DNA of 40,317 nt from Piscibacillus salipiscarius JCM 13188. Its GTDB lineage: Bacteria > Bacillota > Bacilli > Bacillales > Alkalibacillaceae. Of this stretch, positions 1 to 8,791 are shown piece after piece. Both the position numbers and the translations under genes were made by a program. Under the pieces are notes generated by a model that did not search any database, was not told the origin of the DNA, and saw nothing but the letters and a program-made list of their open reading frames with translations. Every line of letters starts with the position of its first letter. Positions within the stretch are counted from its first letter, which is position 1. Location: positions 1 through 40,317 of the forward strand of contig NZ_BBCD01000027.1 in the NCBI RefSeq assembly GCF_001311865.1, read 5' to 3'.

Positions 1-19
1 AAAAAGGCGGGGGTCAACT

Positions 20-629
20 TTATCCTTCTAAAATGGCTCGGACGGGGCTACCATCAGCACCTTCTATTTTTAATGGAAGGGCAGTGAGCCTGTACATACC
101 CGGCTTGACATCGGTTAATGTTAATCCTTCTAAAATATGCACTCCGTTTTGAAGTAGTGAGTGATGCGTATCTAGCGTTTTACTGTCTAACGGATCGACT
201 GACGGTAAATCCACACCGAGAAGTTCTATGCCATGTTTTAAGAAAAAGGTCCGAGGTCAGGATGAATGATTGGAATTTTTCTGGGAAGACATCATCTGTC
301 CACGTTTCAGTTTTAAGTAAAACCCTGCGAACTTCACTTAAATCGAGTCCGTCAAAATCTTTAGGAGTAATTTCACCTTTAGTTGTGACATCAACAACAA
401 GTGCATCACCGACGAATAGCTCAAGGGGAAGCTGCTCAATCGTCATGCCACTATCTTTAAAATGGAAAGGGGCATCGACGTGAGTTGCGGTATGGCAGCT
501 CGTTGTGATTTGACCAACGTTGACTGAACCTGTTTCCTCCTGGGACCAAGTGAGGTTATAGGAAAAGGGCGTATCACCCGGCCAAGTCGGTGTGTTCGCA
601 TTTAATAATCTTGAAATATCATAAATCAT
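20..629 (-). CDS. kynB: Kynurenine formamidase (arylformamidase), one frameshift
   Basis: Hydrolyses N-formylkynurenine to kynurenine and formate in tryptophan catabolism. The N-terminal part carries the family's metal-binding pattern HTATHVDAPFHF. The C-terminal third (from about LLGVDLPSVDPL) is in another frame. The T-run at 236-239 holds one base too many, and removing it restores FLKHGIELLGVD and a length of about 203 residues, normal for KynB. I chose ATG 629 because AAGGAG, which begins in the kynU stop codon, lies 8 bases upstream; the GTG at 638 touches that ribosome binding site. It is 12 bp downstream of kynU, so the two are one transcript. A tryptophan dioxygenase gene may follow beyond the left edge (inference). 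Confidence 0.9.
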
Positions 630-641
630 ATCGCACACTCC

Positions 642-1916
642 TTAAGCAATGACATCACGTTCATTTTTATATTGCTTATATCGTTGATTGTCCATGATGT
701 CTTTTAAAATCATCACGGTTTTGTACACATCGTAATAGGAAACGTAAAAGGCAACGGGGGCAAGGCGAATAACATTTGGCGCGCGGAAGTCAGGTACGAC
801 GCCATTTGCTTTGAGTGCCTTACAAATACTCGCAGCTTCTTGGTGCTCGAGGCATACATGCCCGCCGCGATGCTTGTCATCTGTCGGGTTTCCAATCGTA
901 AAATCATAGTCTGATAAATGTTCTTTTACGAGAGTCATTAAATATTCAGTAGCTTTGAGCGATTTTTCGCGAATAGCCTCAATGCCAACTTCTTCAAAAA
1001 GCTCAAGCGAACCGATTAAAGGCGCAACACTTAGAACGTGGGGAGTTCCAATCTGGAAAGCTCCAGCTGAATCCGCAGGTGTAAAATCATGCTCCATATC
1101 AAATTGTTTCGTTTTGTCTGATCCAAACCACCCCGCAAGCCCCGGTTCAGCTCCAAAATGTTTTTCATGTACAAACAGCCCTGCAACACCGCCTGGTCCG
1201 TTGTTAACATATTTATAGTGGCACCAGTAAGCAAAATCGACTCCATGTTCGTGGAAATTATGTGGAATGGCGCCTACCGAATGGCAACCATCCCAGCCGA
1301 TTAAAATACCACGGTCATGTGCTGCCTCGGTTACACGCTTAATATCGAGTAGCTGACCGCTGCGATAAAGGACAGTGGGTAGAATGACTAGGGCGACTTC
1401 GTCCGTCATCGCTTCGATAATATCATCCTCATTTAGCGTCCTGCCATCACGGCTTTTAACGCGAATTAAATGCTCATCAGGATCTAATCCGCGAAGCTTA
1501 AGTTGACTTTTTAAAGCATAAATATCTGAAGGGAAGTTCAGCTCATCTGCTAAAATCTTTGTGCGTGATCCCTCAGGTTTGAAAAAAGTCGCAACTAGCT
1601 GGTGGAGGTTCGTTGTCGTCGAACCTGTAACTACGACTTCCTCAGGATTACCACCCACTAAAGTTGCCATTTTGCTTCCAAGGTTTTCAGAAAGGAAAAA
1701 CCAAGGATGGTCGCCTTTCGTCCAACCATCAATCCCGTAATTTTTCCAAGAATCAAGCACTTCTAAAAGACGTTGTTCCGAACGCTTTGACAATAGCCCA
1801 AGCGAATTCCCGTCCATATAAATTTGATTATCTTTTATGTAAAATTCATCTTTGTAACCACGAAGCGAATCCTGTTGATCCAATTCACGTGCAAACTCTT
1901 CAGTCGGTTTAAACAT
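642..1916 (-). CDS. kynU: Kynureninase
   Basis: PLP enzyme cleaving kynurenine to anthranilate and alanine (also 3-hydroxykynurenine). It is intact, 424 residues from ATG 1916, close to the family's usual length. The PLP lysine is expected at K234 in [11 protein letters not shown]; the N-terminal [10 protein letters not shown] and the [11 protein letters not shown] phosphate-binding stretch are typical. Start 1916 is supported by AGGAGGG six bases upstream; the longer reading from 1958 has no ribosome binding site. First gene of the kynU-kynB pair. With kynB it routes tryptophan to anthranilate. Confidence 0.95.
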   Translation of the reverse strand: MFKPTEEFARELDQQDSLRGYKDEFYIKDNQIYMDGNSLGLLSKRSEQRLLEVLDSWKNYGIDGWTKGDHPWFFLSENLGSKMATLVGGNPEEVVVTGSTTTNLHQLVATFFKPEGSRTKILADELNFPSDIYALKSQLKLRGLDPDEHLIRVKSRDGRTLNEDDIIEAMTDEVALVILPTVLYRSGQLLDIKRVTEAAHDRGILIGWDGCHSVGAIPHNFHEHGVDFAYWCHYKYVNNGPGGVAGLFVHEKHFGAEPGLAGWFGSDKTKQFDMEHDFTPADSAGAFQIGTPHVLSVAPLIGSLELFEEVGIEAIREKSLKATEYLMTLVKEHLSDYDFTIGNPTDDKHRGGHVCLEHQEAASICKALKANGVVPDFRAPNVIRLAPVAFYVSYYDVYKTVMILKDIMDNQRYKQYKNERDVIA

Positions 1917-1935
1917 CCAAATCCCTCCTAATATC

Positions 1936-1958
1936 AATATACCATAAAAAGAGTTCAA
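1936..1958 (-). promoter_or_regulatory. Putative kynU promoter
   Basis: On the minus strand TTGAAC (1953-1958) is followed by an extended -10, TGGTATATT (1936-1944). Their spacing is short, so the extended -10 may act largely alone, or the downstream GATATT may be the -10. Placed 20-40 bp before the kynU start. Confidence 0.4.
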
Positions 1959-1974
1959 GTGATGAGAATAGATG

Positions 1975-2120
1975 TGTTCGCATTAGGGTTAGTTTTGTTC
2001 GTATGTTTGTATGAACTGTTCGTATTTCAAGAAGTTTGTCCGTGTAATTAAGGGAACTGTTCGTATAGGCGATAAATTTGTTCGTAAAATGGATTTAATT
2101 GTTCGTATCATTCTACATAT
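1975..2120 (+). repeat. 21-bp intergenic array, family 1 (TGTTCGTATT), 7 units
   Basis: Units start at 1975, 1996, 2017, 2037, 2058, 2079 and 2100. Each opens with TGTTCGTAT or a one-base variant and continues with about 11 unrelated bases. The only irregular step (20 bp at 2017) falls in a T-run and may be a sequencing deletion. It fills the gap between the kynU promoter and the 3' end of the GGDEF/EAL gene, both on the minus strand. The short ORFs predicted here are read-throughs of the array. Confidence 0.9.
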
Positions 2121-2167
2121 CATCTTTAGAACGTTCGTCAGGCTGGGGAGGACGACTTACCAAGACA

Positions 2168-2197
2168 CAAAAAAAGGGTAGAGACGTGTCTCTACCC
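2168..2197 (-). terminator. Rho-independent terminator of the GGDEF/EAL gene
   Basis: GGGTAGAGAC (2176-2185) and GTCTCTACCC (2188-2197) form a perfect 10-bp stem. On the minus strand it is followed by a run of seven T. The stem overlaps the stop codon at 2192-2194. Confidence 0.9.
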
Positions 2198-4650
2198 ATA
2201 CTGCTCCTCGAATTGTACAATGGAACATGGTTTGCGAAAATAAAAGCCTTGATAATAATCGCAATCAAGCGTCTGAAGAAATTTAAGTTCCTCTTTAGAC
2301 TCGATTCCTTCTGCAATCATTGGAATGTTAAGCTCGTTAGTGAAGTGAGAGATTCCTCTTAATATCGCCTGGTTCTTCACATTTTGATCGATATTTTGAA
2401 TAAATTGACGGTCGATTTTGAGTAAATCAATGTTAAACAGGCTTAAATGAGCAATAGATGAATAGCCAGTGCCAAAGTCATCTAACGCAAAGCGGAACCC
2501 TATGTTTCTAAAGTCATTAATGGTGTTATTAACCAGTTCATGATCATGTATTAATGCCGTTTCTGTAATTTCGAAAATAATGTTCGATGCGTCGACTTGG
2601 TAATGTTCTAACGTTGATAAAACGTAGTCTTTGAATGACTGTCTTAAAAAACGCTTAGGCGATAGGTTATTAGTAATTGAGATATTTAGACCTATATCGT
2701 CTCTCCAACGTCTAATCGTTTCACAAGTTTTACGCAGCACAAAGTGGTCAATTCGATGAATCAGCCCTGACTTCTCAGCAATTGGGATAAACACATTAGG
2801 CGGAACATACCCATGCTTAGGATGTTTCCAACGAATTAAAGCTTCAGCAAGTGCCACTTGTTTTAATTCGTTACAATAAATCGGCTGTAAATAAAGCTCA
2901 AGTTCATTATTTTCAAAAGCGAAATTCAAATCTTGCTCAAGTTCATAATCGTTAAACGTTTGCTTCTCAACATCTTCTTCAAACATTTGCCAAGAATTTT
3001 TACCAATCGTTTTAACGTAATGAACGGCTCGATCAGCGTTATTGATTAGGTCGTTTAACGTATGACCGTGATTCGGAAACTGGCTAACGCCGATACTAGA
3101 AGTGACCTGAATCTGATACTCGTCAATTAACATTTTGCGTTCAAGTGAGTCTTTGAGGCGCTGTGCTATGTCCTCGATCGATTCATCATCTTTTAAACGG
3201 TTGACCATAATGACAAACTCATCACCACTTAACCGTGCGCAGATTCCGCGGTCCTGAATAACATGGTCCATTCTTGTGGCAGTCAGGGTAAGAACCTTAT
3301 CGCCAATGTCGTATCCAAGAGATTCATTAATTGATTTAAAGTTGTCTAAATCTAAATAGATAATCCAAAAAGGCTGTTTCTTACGTTGGTTCATGATGTT
3401 ATTAATGTAAGTTTCAAAATTTCTCCGGTTTTTAAGTCCGGTAATTTGATCATGATTTGCAATAAATTCAACTTCCTGTTCGTGAAGCTTTCGCTCTGTG
3501 AAATCAACTAACACACCGTCGATTTGAGTGATTTTCCCATTATGATCAAAAATAGGGATCGCTTGTTCTTCAACCCATTTCACTTGCCCTGCTTTCGATA
3601 AGATCCGATACTCATGCTTAACCTTTTCACCTCTTAGAATTTGTCTTCGGTTACGCGAAAAACTCGTTAAATCCTCAGGGTGAATATATCTTAACCAGTT
3701 AAAATCATCCTGATAGACTTGTTCGACTGTCACATCAATCATTCGTTCGATTCCTTTAGACACATACTCAAGCCTTCTATTATCCAAATTAAACGAGCAA
3801 ACAATCATATCGAGAGAGTCGTAGATTTTCTGCAGGCGCTCGCGATTTATGGAAAGATCTTTTTCTAAACCACGCAGTTTGGTCACATCTTGGATAATTC
3901 CAATTAAACGAACGGGATCTCCGTTATCATTTAATATACTGTCACCTCTTACATGAAGCGTACGAATACCACTCTGAGTTTTAATGCGGTAATCCATCTC
4001 GTAGCTGGTCCCGTGTTCCATCGCCTGTTCGAAGGTTTCTTTAAATTGAGTATAGTCATCCGAATGTGTCATAGAGAAAATTTATTGAGATCGATTGATT
4101 CATCTTTCCATTCAGGTCGTTCATAGATTTCATATAGTTGGTCAGACCAATGGATCGTATTCGTATTAAGGTCGACCTCCCAGGTCCCCATATCTGCAGT
4201 CGCTTGAGCAGATATCAATTTTTCTTTTATATGTGAAAGTTCACTTAAATCACGCTCAGTGTCAGTTAAATCATGAACGAGCGCGTACAGACCGATAACT
4301 TTTTCATTTTCAAAAATTGGGATACTTGTCAGCCTGACTGGAATTTCAAAACCATGTTTATGTATAACTTTTGTAAAATGCTTAACGGATTTTCCAGATA
4401 TGACACGATTAAAATAGTTAACCGTTTCGCTTTGGAAGCCGTCTGCAATAAACGGGTTAAACGGTTTTAAATGAAGATCACGGTATTCATAAGAAAGCAT
4501 GTCTAACAGTGCCTGATTCATGTCAATCATGATTCCTTTATGATCAACCGTCACAATTCCATCTGGAAACCGGTTGTATAAATCTTTTTGAGTCTGATTC
4601 TGTTGGTTAAGTTGAAGAGCCTTATGTCCGCTCCATTCTGTTCCAGCCAT
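2192..4650 (-). CDS. PAS-PAS-PAS-GGDEF-EAL cyclic-di-GMP signalling protein, one frameshift
   Basis: About 819 residues, no membrane segment seen, so a cytoplasmic sensor. Three PAS domains (about residues 22-135, 145-265, 270-390) precede GGDEF (about 400-560) and EAL (about 575-815). The GGDEF signature reads LSGDEF. The EAL domain keeps AEALIRW, LSPKRFL, FEITETAL, LDDFGTGYSS, LKIDRQFI and IAEGIES, the metal and c-di-GMP residues of active phosphodiesterases. The net activity is therefore probably c-di-GMP hydrolysis, with cyclase activity possible. The frame breaks at the A-run 4078-4081 (one base missing) inside PAS2; restoring it joins LNKF to SMTHSDD. Start ATG 4650 with AGGTTAGGA upstream. 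The ligand sensed is unknown. Confidence 0.88.
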
Positions 4651-4702
4651 GATCCTAACCTCATCTTTCAGTCATCCAATTCTAGCCAATTATACTTATA
4701 CC

Positions 4703-4717
4703 TAGTATAGCATACTA
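4703..4717 (-). promoter_or_regulatory. Extended -10 promoter overlapped by a perfect palindrome
   Basis: TAGTAT-AGC-ATACTA is a perfect 6-bp inverted repeat. On the minus strand it contains TGCTATACT, an extended -10 (4704-4712), about 55 bp before the GGDEF/EAL start. A protein bound to the palindrome would cover the -10. The regulator is unknown. Confidence 0.5.
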
Positions 4718-4754
4718 CGCTAATACTTCCTATTATCTATCAGAAAGTTTCGAA

Positions 4755-4776
4755 TATAATAGAAGTAAGATATAAT
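4755..4776 (+). promoter_or_regulatory. Putative -10 elements for the small lipoprotein gene
   Basis: Two TATAAT boxes (4755-4760 and 4771-4776) lie 63-84 bp before the lipoprotein start. No convincing -35 is seen, and the region is AT-rich. Confidence 0.35.
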
Positions 4777-4838
4777 AAAAGAATAGTAGGGTAAGACAAG
4801 CATATAATAGTAAAAAATCATTAAGGAGATGAAATAAC

Positions 4839-5276
4839 ATGAGGTTATTAACCATTGCTATTAGTTTTCTACTAATAACAGGTTGTGGTGTCATAGATGA
4901 GGTCAATCAAACAGTTGATTATGGTAAAAAAACAAAAGACTACATTAGCACGATGGCAGGTTACCAAGATGATGTTTCAAATTATATGAACAAAGAACAA
5001 TTAACAGAGCAAGATATTAAAGACATTAAAGTTTTAATAGATGAAGTTGAAGCAGAAATTAAGGAATTTAATGAAATTGAGCCTCCAAGTGTGGCTAGCG
5101 GAATCCATGATGAAATTGAAGCTAAAAATAATCAAGTGTTAGAAGCTACGGAAGAGGCGAAACGCCAAATGAACCAAGGGCAGTTTGATGCTAGTGCATT
5201 TGAAAACCTAGAAATTGCTAAGACTTTAGCTGAACTAAAAGCTTATAAAGAACAAATTGATCAAGTGATGAACTAA
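4839..5276 (+). CDS. Small lipoprotein, DUF6376-like
   Basis: 145 residues. The N-terminus is a short hydrophobic signal ending in the lipobox LITGC (Cys16), so the mature protein should be lipid-anchored on the outer face of the membrane. The rest is acidic and almost entirely helical (rich in E, K, Q, D, with long amphipathic stretches such as residues 55-80 and 90-115), suggesting a coiled-coil bundle. It resembles the short Bacillus lipoproteins grouped as DUF6376; this is recognition by pattern only and the function is unknown. AAGGAGATG lies 7 bases before the ATG. It is transcribed alone and divergently from the GGDEF/EAL gene. Confidence 0.75.
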   Translation: MRLLTIAISFLLITGCGVIDEVNQTVDYGKKTKDYISTMAGYQDDVSNYMNKEQLTEQDIKDIKVLIDEVEAEIKEFNEIEPPSVASGIHDEIEAKNNQVLEATEEAKRQMNQGQFDASAFENLEIAKTLAELKAYKEQIDQVMN

Positions 5277-5277
5277 A

Positions 5278-5306
5278 AAGGAGGGGCCTTTAAAAGGCTC
5301 CTCCTT
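5278..5306. terminator. Bidirectional terminator between lipoprotein and methionine gamma-lyase genes
   Basis: AAGGAGGGGCCTTT pairs with AAAGGCTCCTCCTT over 14 bp with one G-T. On the minus strand it is followed by TTTTT, so it best terminates the lyase gene; on the plus strand the U-run is poor. Confidence 0.8.
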
Positions 5307-5312
5307 AGTTAT

Positions 5313-6518
5313 TTAATCTAATACATTGGCTTCAGCAGTTTTAATTTTATCTAAGCTTTGTTCTAAGTCAGCCCAAATGTCTTCCCAAGCTTCAAGACCG
5401 CATGACATTCGAATGAGGGTGTTAGATATACCCATCTTTTCTCGGCTCTCTTCTGGGACAACAGCGTGAGTCATTGTCGCTGGATGCTGGATGATGGTCT
5501 CGGCATCGCCTAAGCTTACAGCAATTTTTTAAGAATGACAGATGGTTTAAAAATTCTTGAGCTTCTTTTTTACCACCTTTCACTTCAAAGGCAATAACAC
5601 CTGCACCTAAACGCATTTGTTTTTTCGCAATATGATAGTCAGGGTTATCTGGATCAAATGGATAATAAACGCGTTCAACATTTTGATGAGCTTTTAAGCG
5701 TCAACAATTGTTTCAGCTGTTTGTGAGTGGCGCTCCATACGAAGTGATAACGTTTTAATACCACGTAAAAGTAACCACGCATCAAATGGCGACATTTGCC
5801 CGCCGATATCTTTTTGTGTTGTCATAGCCATATCAGAGATGAAATCTTCTTTTCCTACAACAAGACCTGCTACAACATCACCGTGTCCCCCAATATACTT
5901 CGTGGCACTATGAATGACAATATCACAGCCAAGGTCAATAGGACGCTGTAAGTACGGGCTTGAGAAAGTATTGTCTACTACGACTGGAATCTCGTACTCT
6001 TTCGCAACTCGCGCCACCATTTCTAGGTCAATGACTTTCATCGTTGGATTAATGGGTGTTTCGACATAGATGACGCTTGTTTCCGGTAAAATATGTTCAC
6101 GAATCTGATCCTCTGTTTCCATGGAGATATAATCTGATTTAATATTATATTTTTCATCCAAGATTGAAAGTAAACCAAACGTACAACCGTAAAGTCCTTG
6201 TGAGCACAAGATGTGTTCGTTCGCCTTAGTTAATTTAATAAGGGTCGCCGATACAGCTGCCATGCCAGTTGCGAATGCCAAACCAGCTTCACCATTTTCA
6301 AGTCTCGCAATTCGTTCTTGCAGCGCTGTTACGGTTGGATTCCCTAAACGGCTATAGATATAACCTTCTTCCTCACCAGCAAAACGGCGCTCACCTTGTT
6401 CAGCCGAATCAAACGTAAATGTTGATGTTTGATAGATTGGCGTTGATAAACTCCCTAAATGATCTTTAGAATCGTAACCGACATGTACGGCTTCTGTTTC
6501 AAAACGTCTTTCCTTCAT
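5313..6518 (-). CDS. Methionine gamma-lyase / trans-sulfuration PLP enzyme, two frameshifts
   Basis: Cys/Met-metabolism PLP enzyme (fold type I). Signatures: SRLGNPT near residue 57, the PLP lysine K207 in [10 protein letters not shown], and Tyr110-Gly-Cys112 in LYGCTFG. The cysteine matches the active-site Cys that marks methionine gamma-lyases (Met to methanethiol, 2-oxobutyrate and ammonia) rather than cystathionine gamma-synthases. Frame breaks: one base missing at 5694-5697 (restores [19 protein letters not shown]) and one extra base in the T-run near 5524-5529 (restores [19 protein letters not shown]). The restored protein is about 400 residues. Start ATG 6518 with AAGGGGG upstream; the ATG at 6539 lacks one. 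Cystathionine gamma-lyase is the alternative. Confidence 0.82.
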
Positions 6519-6561
6519 GTTTTCATCCCCCTTAAGCAAAGTCTGTTAGTTTATATGTATT

Positions 6562-6591
6562 ATTGTAACATAAAATTTGAAAGCGCTTTCG
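6562..6591 (-). promoter_or_regulatory. Extended -10 promoter with cre-like CcpA site
   Basis: On the minus strand TGTTACAAT is an extended -10 (TACAAT at 6562-6567). Upstream, TGAAAGCGCTTTCG (6578-6591, written on the + strand) matches the palindromic cre core TGAAAGCGCTTTCA except for one base, and covers where the -35 should be. That position predicts carbon-catabolite repression of the lyase by CcpA (inference). Confidence 0.6.
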
Positions 6592-6638
6592 TTAAATTTG
6601 CTATTAAAAATATGAGCATTAGCTAGGTTGTCTCCGAT

Positions 6639-6778
6639 TGTCCGTATCTGAAGTGATTTTGTACGTATTTCGCTGGCAAGTGTTTGTATTTCATGAGGAT
6701 CTGTTCGTATCCGGAACCGATTTGTTCGTATTTGAAGTGGAATTGTTTGTATTCGGAATGAGTTTGTTCGTATGCATA
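6639..6778 (+). repeat. 21-bp intergenic array, family 1, 7 units
   Basis: Units start at 6639, 6660, 6681, 6702, 6723, 6744 and 6765, an exact 21-bp step throughout. Each begins TGT(T/C/A)(C/T)GTAT; the remaining 11 bases differ between units. A degenerate half-unit may precede at 6629. It lies between the lyase promoter and the rarD terminator, both genes on the minus strand. Confidence 0.92.
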
Positions 6779-6781
6779 AAA

Positions 6782-6807
6782 AGCAATTTCCAAAAGCGGA
6801 AATTGCT
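6782..6807 (-). terminator. rarD terminator
   Basis: AGCAATTTCC and GGAAATTGCT form a perfect 10-bp stem with a 6-base loop. On the minus strand it is followed by TTTTTATG. It starts just after the rarD stop codon. Confidence 0.85.
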
Positions 6808-6813
6808 AGTTAC

Positions 6814-7719
6814 TTAACCTACAGTCTTCATTTTTCTTATATGCAAAAATCTCTCATAGGAGTATAAGATTAACCCAAGCCATATAAGGGTAAAGGTAAT
6901 AGCGTGTACTTGCGTAAAGGACTCACCGAATAAAAAGACACCTAATAACAACATAATCGTTGGTGCGAAGTATTGCAGAAATCCAACTAATGATAATGGA
7001 ATGCGCTTTGCACCTTGGCCGAACAACAATAGTGGTAGAGCAGTTGCAAGTCCGGTACCTATTAAGATTAATCCTTCAAATGAAAAGCCCATCGCACCTG
7101 TGCCGTTTGATTCTAATAAGAACACATAAACTAATGCTACTGGCGTTACTATTAATGTTTCAATCGCAAGACCGAATATAGCATTAAGGTCGACCGTCTT
7201 CTTAAGTAATCCGTATAAAGCAAACGTAACGGCCATGCCTAAAGCAGCCCAAGGAACAGAACCGAAATTATAAGTCATATAAAAGACACCAATAAATACT
7301 AGAGCAATCGCTGTCCACTGGATTTTAGTAAATCGTTCTTTAAGAAATATAAAGCCAAAGAAAATACTTATTAACGGGTTTATGTAATAACCTAAGCTTG
7401 CATCAAGCACGCGGTCTGAGTTAACAGCCCATATAAAGATAACCCAGTTCAAACTGATGATCAATCCTGCGGCTGTGATTCCGAAGAGCTTTTTCTTATT
7501 AAACATAATTTGTTTACATTCTTCTAAAAATAAGTGCCAGCGGCGAATTGTGACTATTAATAGAATCATAAATACAAAGGACCAAATAATTCGATGAGCT
7601 AGAATTTCCCATGCAGGGACATGGTCGACTAGCTTCCAATACAGCGGTAAAAATCCCCACAGCAAATAAGCACCAGATGCATATAAAATTCCTAAACGTT
7701 CATTTGACAATCCTAACAT
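6814..7719 (-). CDS. rarD: RarD-type EamA (DMT) permease
   Basis: 301 residues with about ten hydrophobic segments, the layout of a drug/metabolite transporter with two EamA repeats. The N-terminus (YASGAYLLWGFLPLYWKL, then HRIIWSF) is the RarD signature. RarD is named from a chloramphenicol-sensitivity phenotype in other bacteria; its substrate is not established. A minus-strand TATACT/TATAAT tract lies about 30 bp upstream of ATG 7719, and the ribosome binding site (AGAAAGAAG) is weak. It is monocistronic with its own terminator. Confidence 0.9.
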   Translation of the reverse strand: MLGLSNERLGILYASGAYLLWGFLPLYWKLVDHVPAWEILAHRIIWSFVFMILLIVTIRRWHLFLEECKQIMFNKKKLFGITAAGLIISLNWVIFIWAVNSDRVLDASLGYYINPLISIFFGFIFLKERFTKIQWTAIALVFIGVFYMTYNFGSVPWAALGMAVTFALYGLLKKTVDLNAIFGLAIETLIVTPVALVYVFLLESNGTGAMGFSFEGLILIGTGLATALPLLLFGQGAKRIPLSLVGFLQYFAPTIMLLLGVFLFGESFTQVHAITFTLIWLGLILYSYERFLHIRKMKTVG

Positions 7720-7850
7720 CTTCTTTCTAGTTATAATGATTTTTGAATTTTATTATAGTATAGAAAATTTTGCAATGAACATGCTTAAAGTTGTTGTTTA
7801 CATTTGTTTTAGATACACTGAAATGAGAGGTAATAAAGGAGGAGACGCCA

Positions 7851-8144
7851 TTGAATATACATGTATCAGACGAAGCAGTGGATTGGTTTGTTAACGAAAT
7901 GGACCTAAATGAAGGAGATGTGATTCGCTTTTTCCCGAAATACGGTGGGACGAGTGACTTTCAGGATGGCTTCTCAGTTGGAATTGAACCAGGGCGTGCT
8001 GATGTCGCTGGCGTTGAAACAGAGAAGAATAATATTTTATTCCAAGTGGATGAAAAGGATGAGTGGTTCTTTAAGGACCAAGATTTATATGTTGGGGTTA
8101 AGAACGGGGAGCTTGCGTTTTCGAACGAACCGTTAGAGTCATAG
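7851..8144 (+). CDS. YneR-like HesB/IscA-fold protein without cysteines
   Basis: 97 residues, starting at TTG 7851, decided by the strong AAAGGAGGAG six bases upstream; no ATG fits. The sequence (VSDEAVDWF, GDVIRFFPKYGG, FSVGIEP) follows the HesB/IscA-like fold as in B. subtilis YneR. It contains no cysteine at all, so it cannot hold the Fe-S cluster of true A-type carriers; the molecular role is unknown. The next gene starts 12 bp after its stop, suggesting co-transcription. Confidence 0.75.
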   Translation: MNIHVSDEAVDWFVNEMDLNEGDVIRFFPKYGGTSDFQDGFSVGIEPGRADVAGVETEKNNILFQVDEKDEWFFKDQDLYVGVKNGELAFSNEPLES

Positions 8145-8155
8145 GGGGAAGAAAT

Positions 8156-8595
8156 ATGTCTTGGACACGAGAAGAAGCGTTTGACTTTCTAAAGACAATT
8201 TATACAGACGAGGTCATGCAAGATGAGAAGCGTCGAGTTTTTAAGATGTTAAATCGTCAGCTTTATGAACGGTTGGATGACCTTGCGATTAATAATGCTT
8301 TATCTGACCGCTCCGAAAAGCAACTTAAGTTTTTAAAGAATTTACATTTATGCCAGGGGATAATATTTTTCAGTCCATGCGTTATTTATTCTTAATGGCT
8401 CGCGGTGAGAAAGAGCGAGACAGGCAAAAGACTGAGATGCATTTGAACCGCGTTTATCATTCGCTATTTCAGGCAGCTGGCTGGAGGAATCCGATTATTC
8501 CTGACTCGTTCTGGGAGACGCCACTAGGTATTGCATGCCGAATTGCCGAAAAAGGCGTGGAAGATGTTTATCCAATATTAGATGACATGACGTAA
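8156..8595 (+). CDS. Unrecognised cytoplasmic protein, one frameshift
   Basis: I do not recognise the family. The first half (from MSWTREEAFDFLKTIY) and second half (from MPGDNIFQSMRYLF) lie in different frames. Adding one T to the run at 8347-8349 joins them as NLHFMPGDN, giving about 146 residues. It is mostly helical and charged, without signal peptide or membrane segment. GGGGGAAG precedes the ATG, 12 bp after the YneR-like gene, so the two probably form an operon closed by the terminator at 8596. Confidence 0.6.
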
Positions 8596-8630
8596 TCTCA
8601 CTCATTACTTATGGGTGGGATTTTGTTTTG
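8596..8630 (+). terminator. Terminator after the small two-gene operon
   Basis: TCTCACTCAT pairs with ATGGGTGGGA (10 bp including three G-T pairs), followed by TTTTGTTTTG. Confidence 0.75.
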
Positions 8631-8737
8631 TCATATGATGTGTGCCGTCATAGCGTTCTGTTTACTGTCTTTAATCGTTCTTGTAAAAGCAAAAAGTTTA
8701 AGGAAATTAGATTAAATTAGGTATTTTGGGCAGTTTT

Positions 8738-8746
8738 TGTTATAAT
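8738..8746 (+). promoter_or_regulatory. Extended -10 promoter of typA
   Basis: TGTTATAAT is a perfect extended -10, 46 bp before the typA start. The -35 region (TTAGGT) is poor, as expected for extended -10 promoters. Confidence 0.6.
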
Positions 8747-8791
8747 ATAAAGGTTGAATAAGTTTATGTGAAAAGAATAGGAGAATTTTTA

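Noticed and set aside
2099..2362. Short plus-strand ORF over the first array
   Set aside because: It consists of array sequence, the terminator hairpin and the antisense of the EAL gene; no ribosome binding site.
4069..4081. Programmed frameshift between the PAS and GGDEF/EAL parts
   Set aside because: No slippery heptamer or downstream pseudoknot is evident and the break lies inside a PAS domain; the same kind of break occurs in many other genes here.
8631..8737. Possible 21-bp array or leader RNA before typA
   Set aside because: No repeated motif at 21-bp spacing and no stable stem beyond the preceding terminator.
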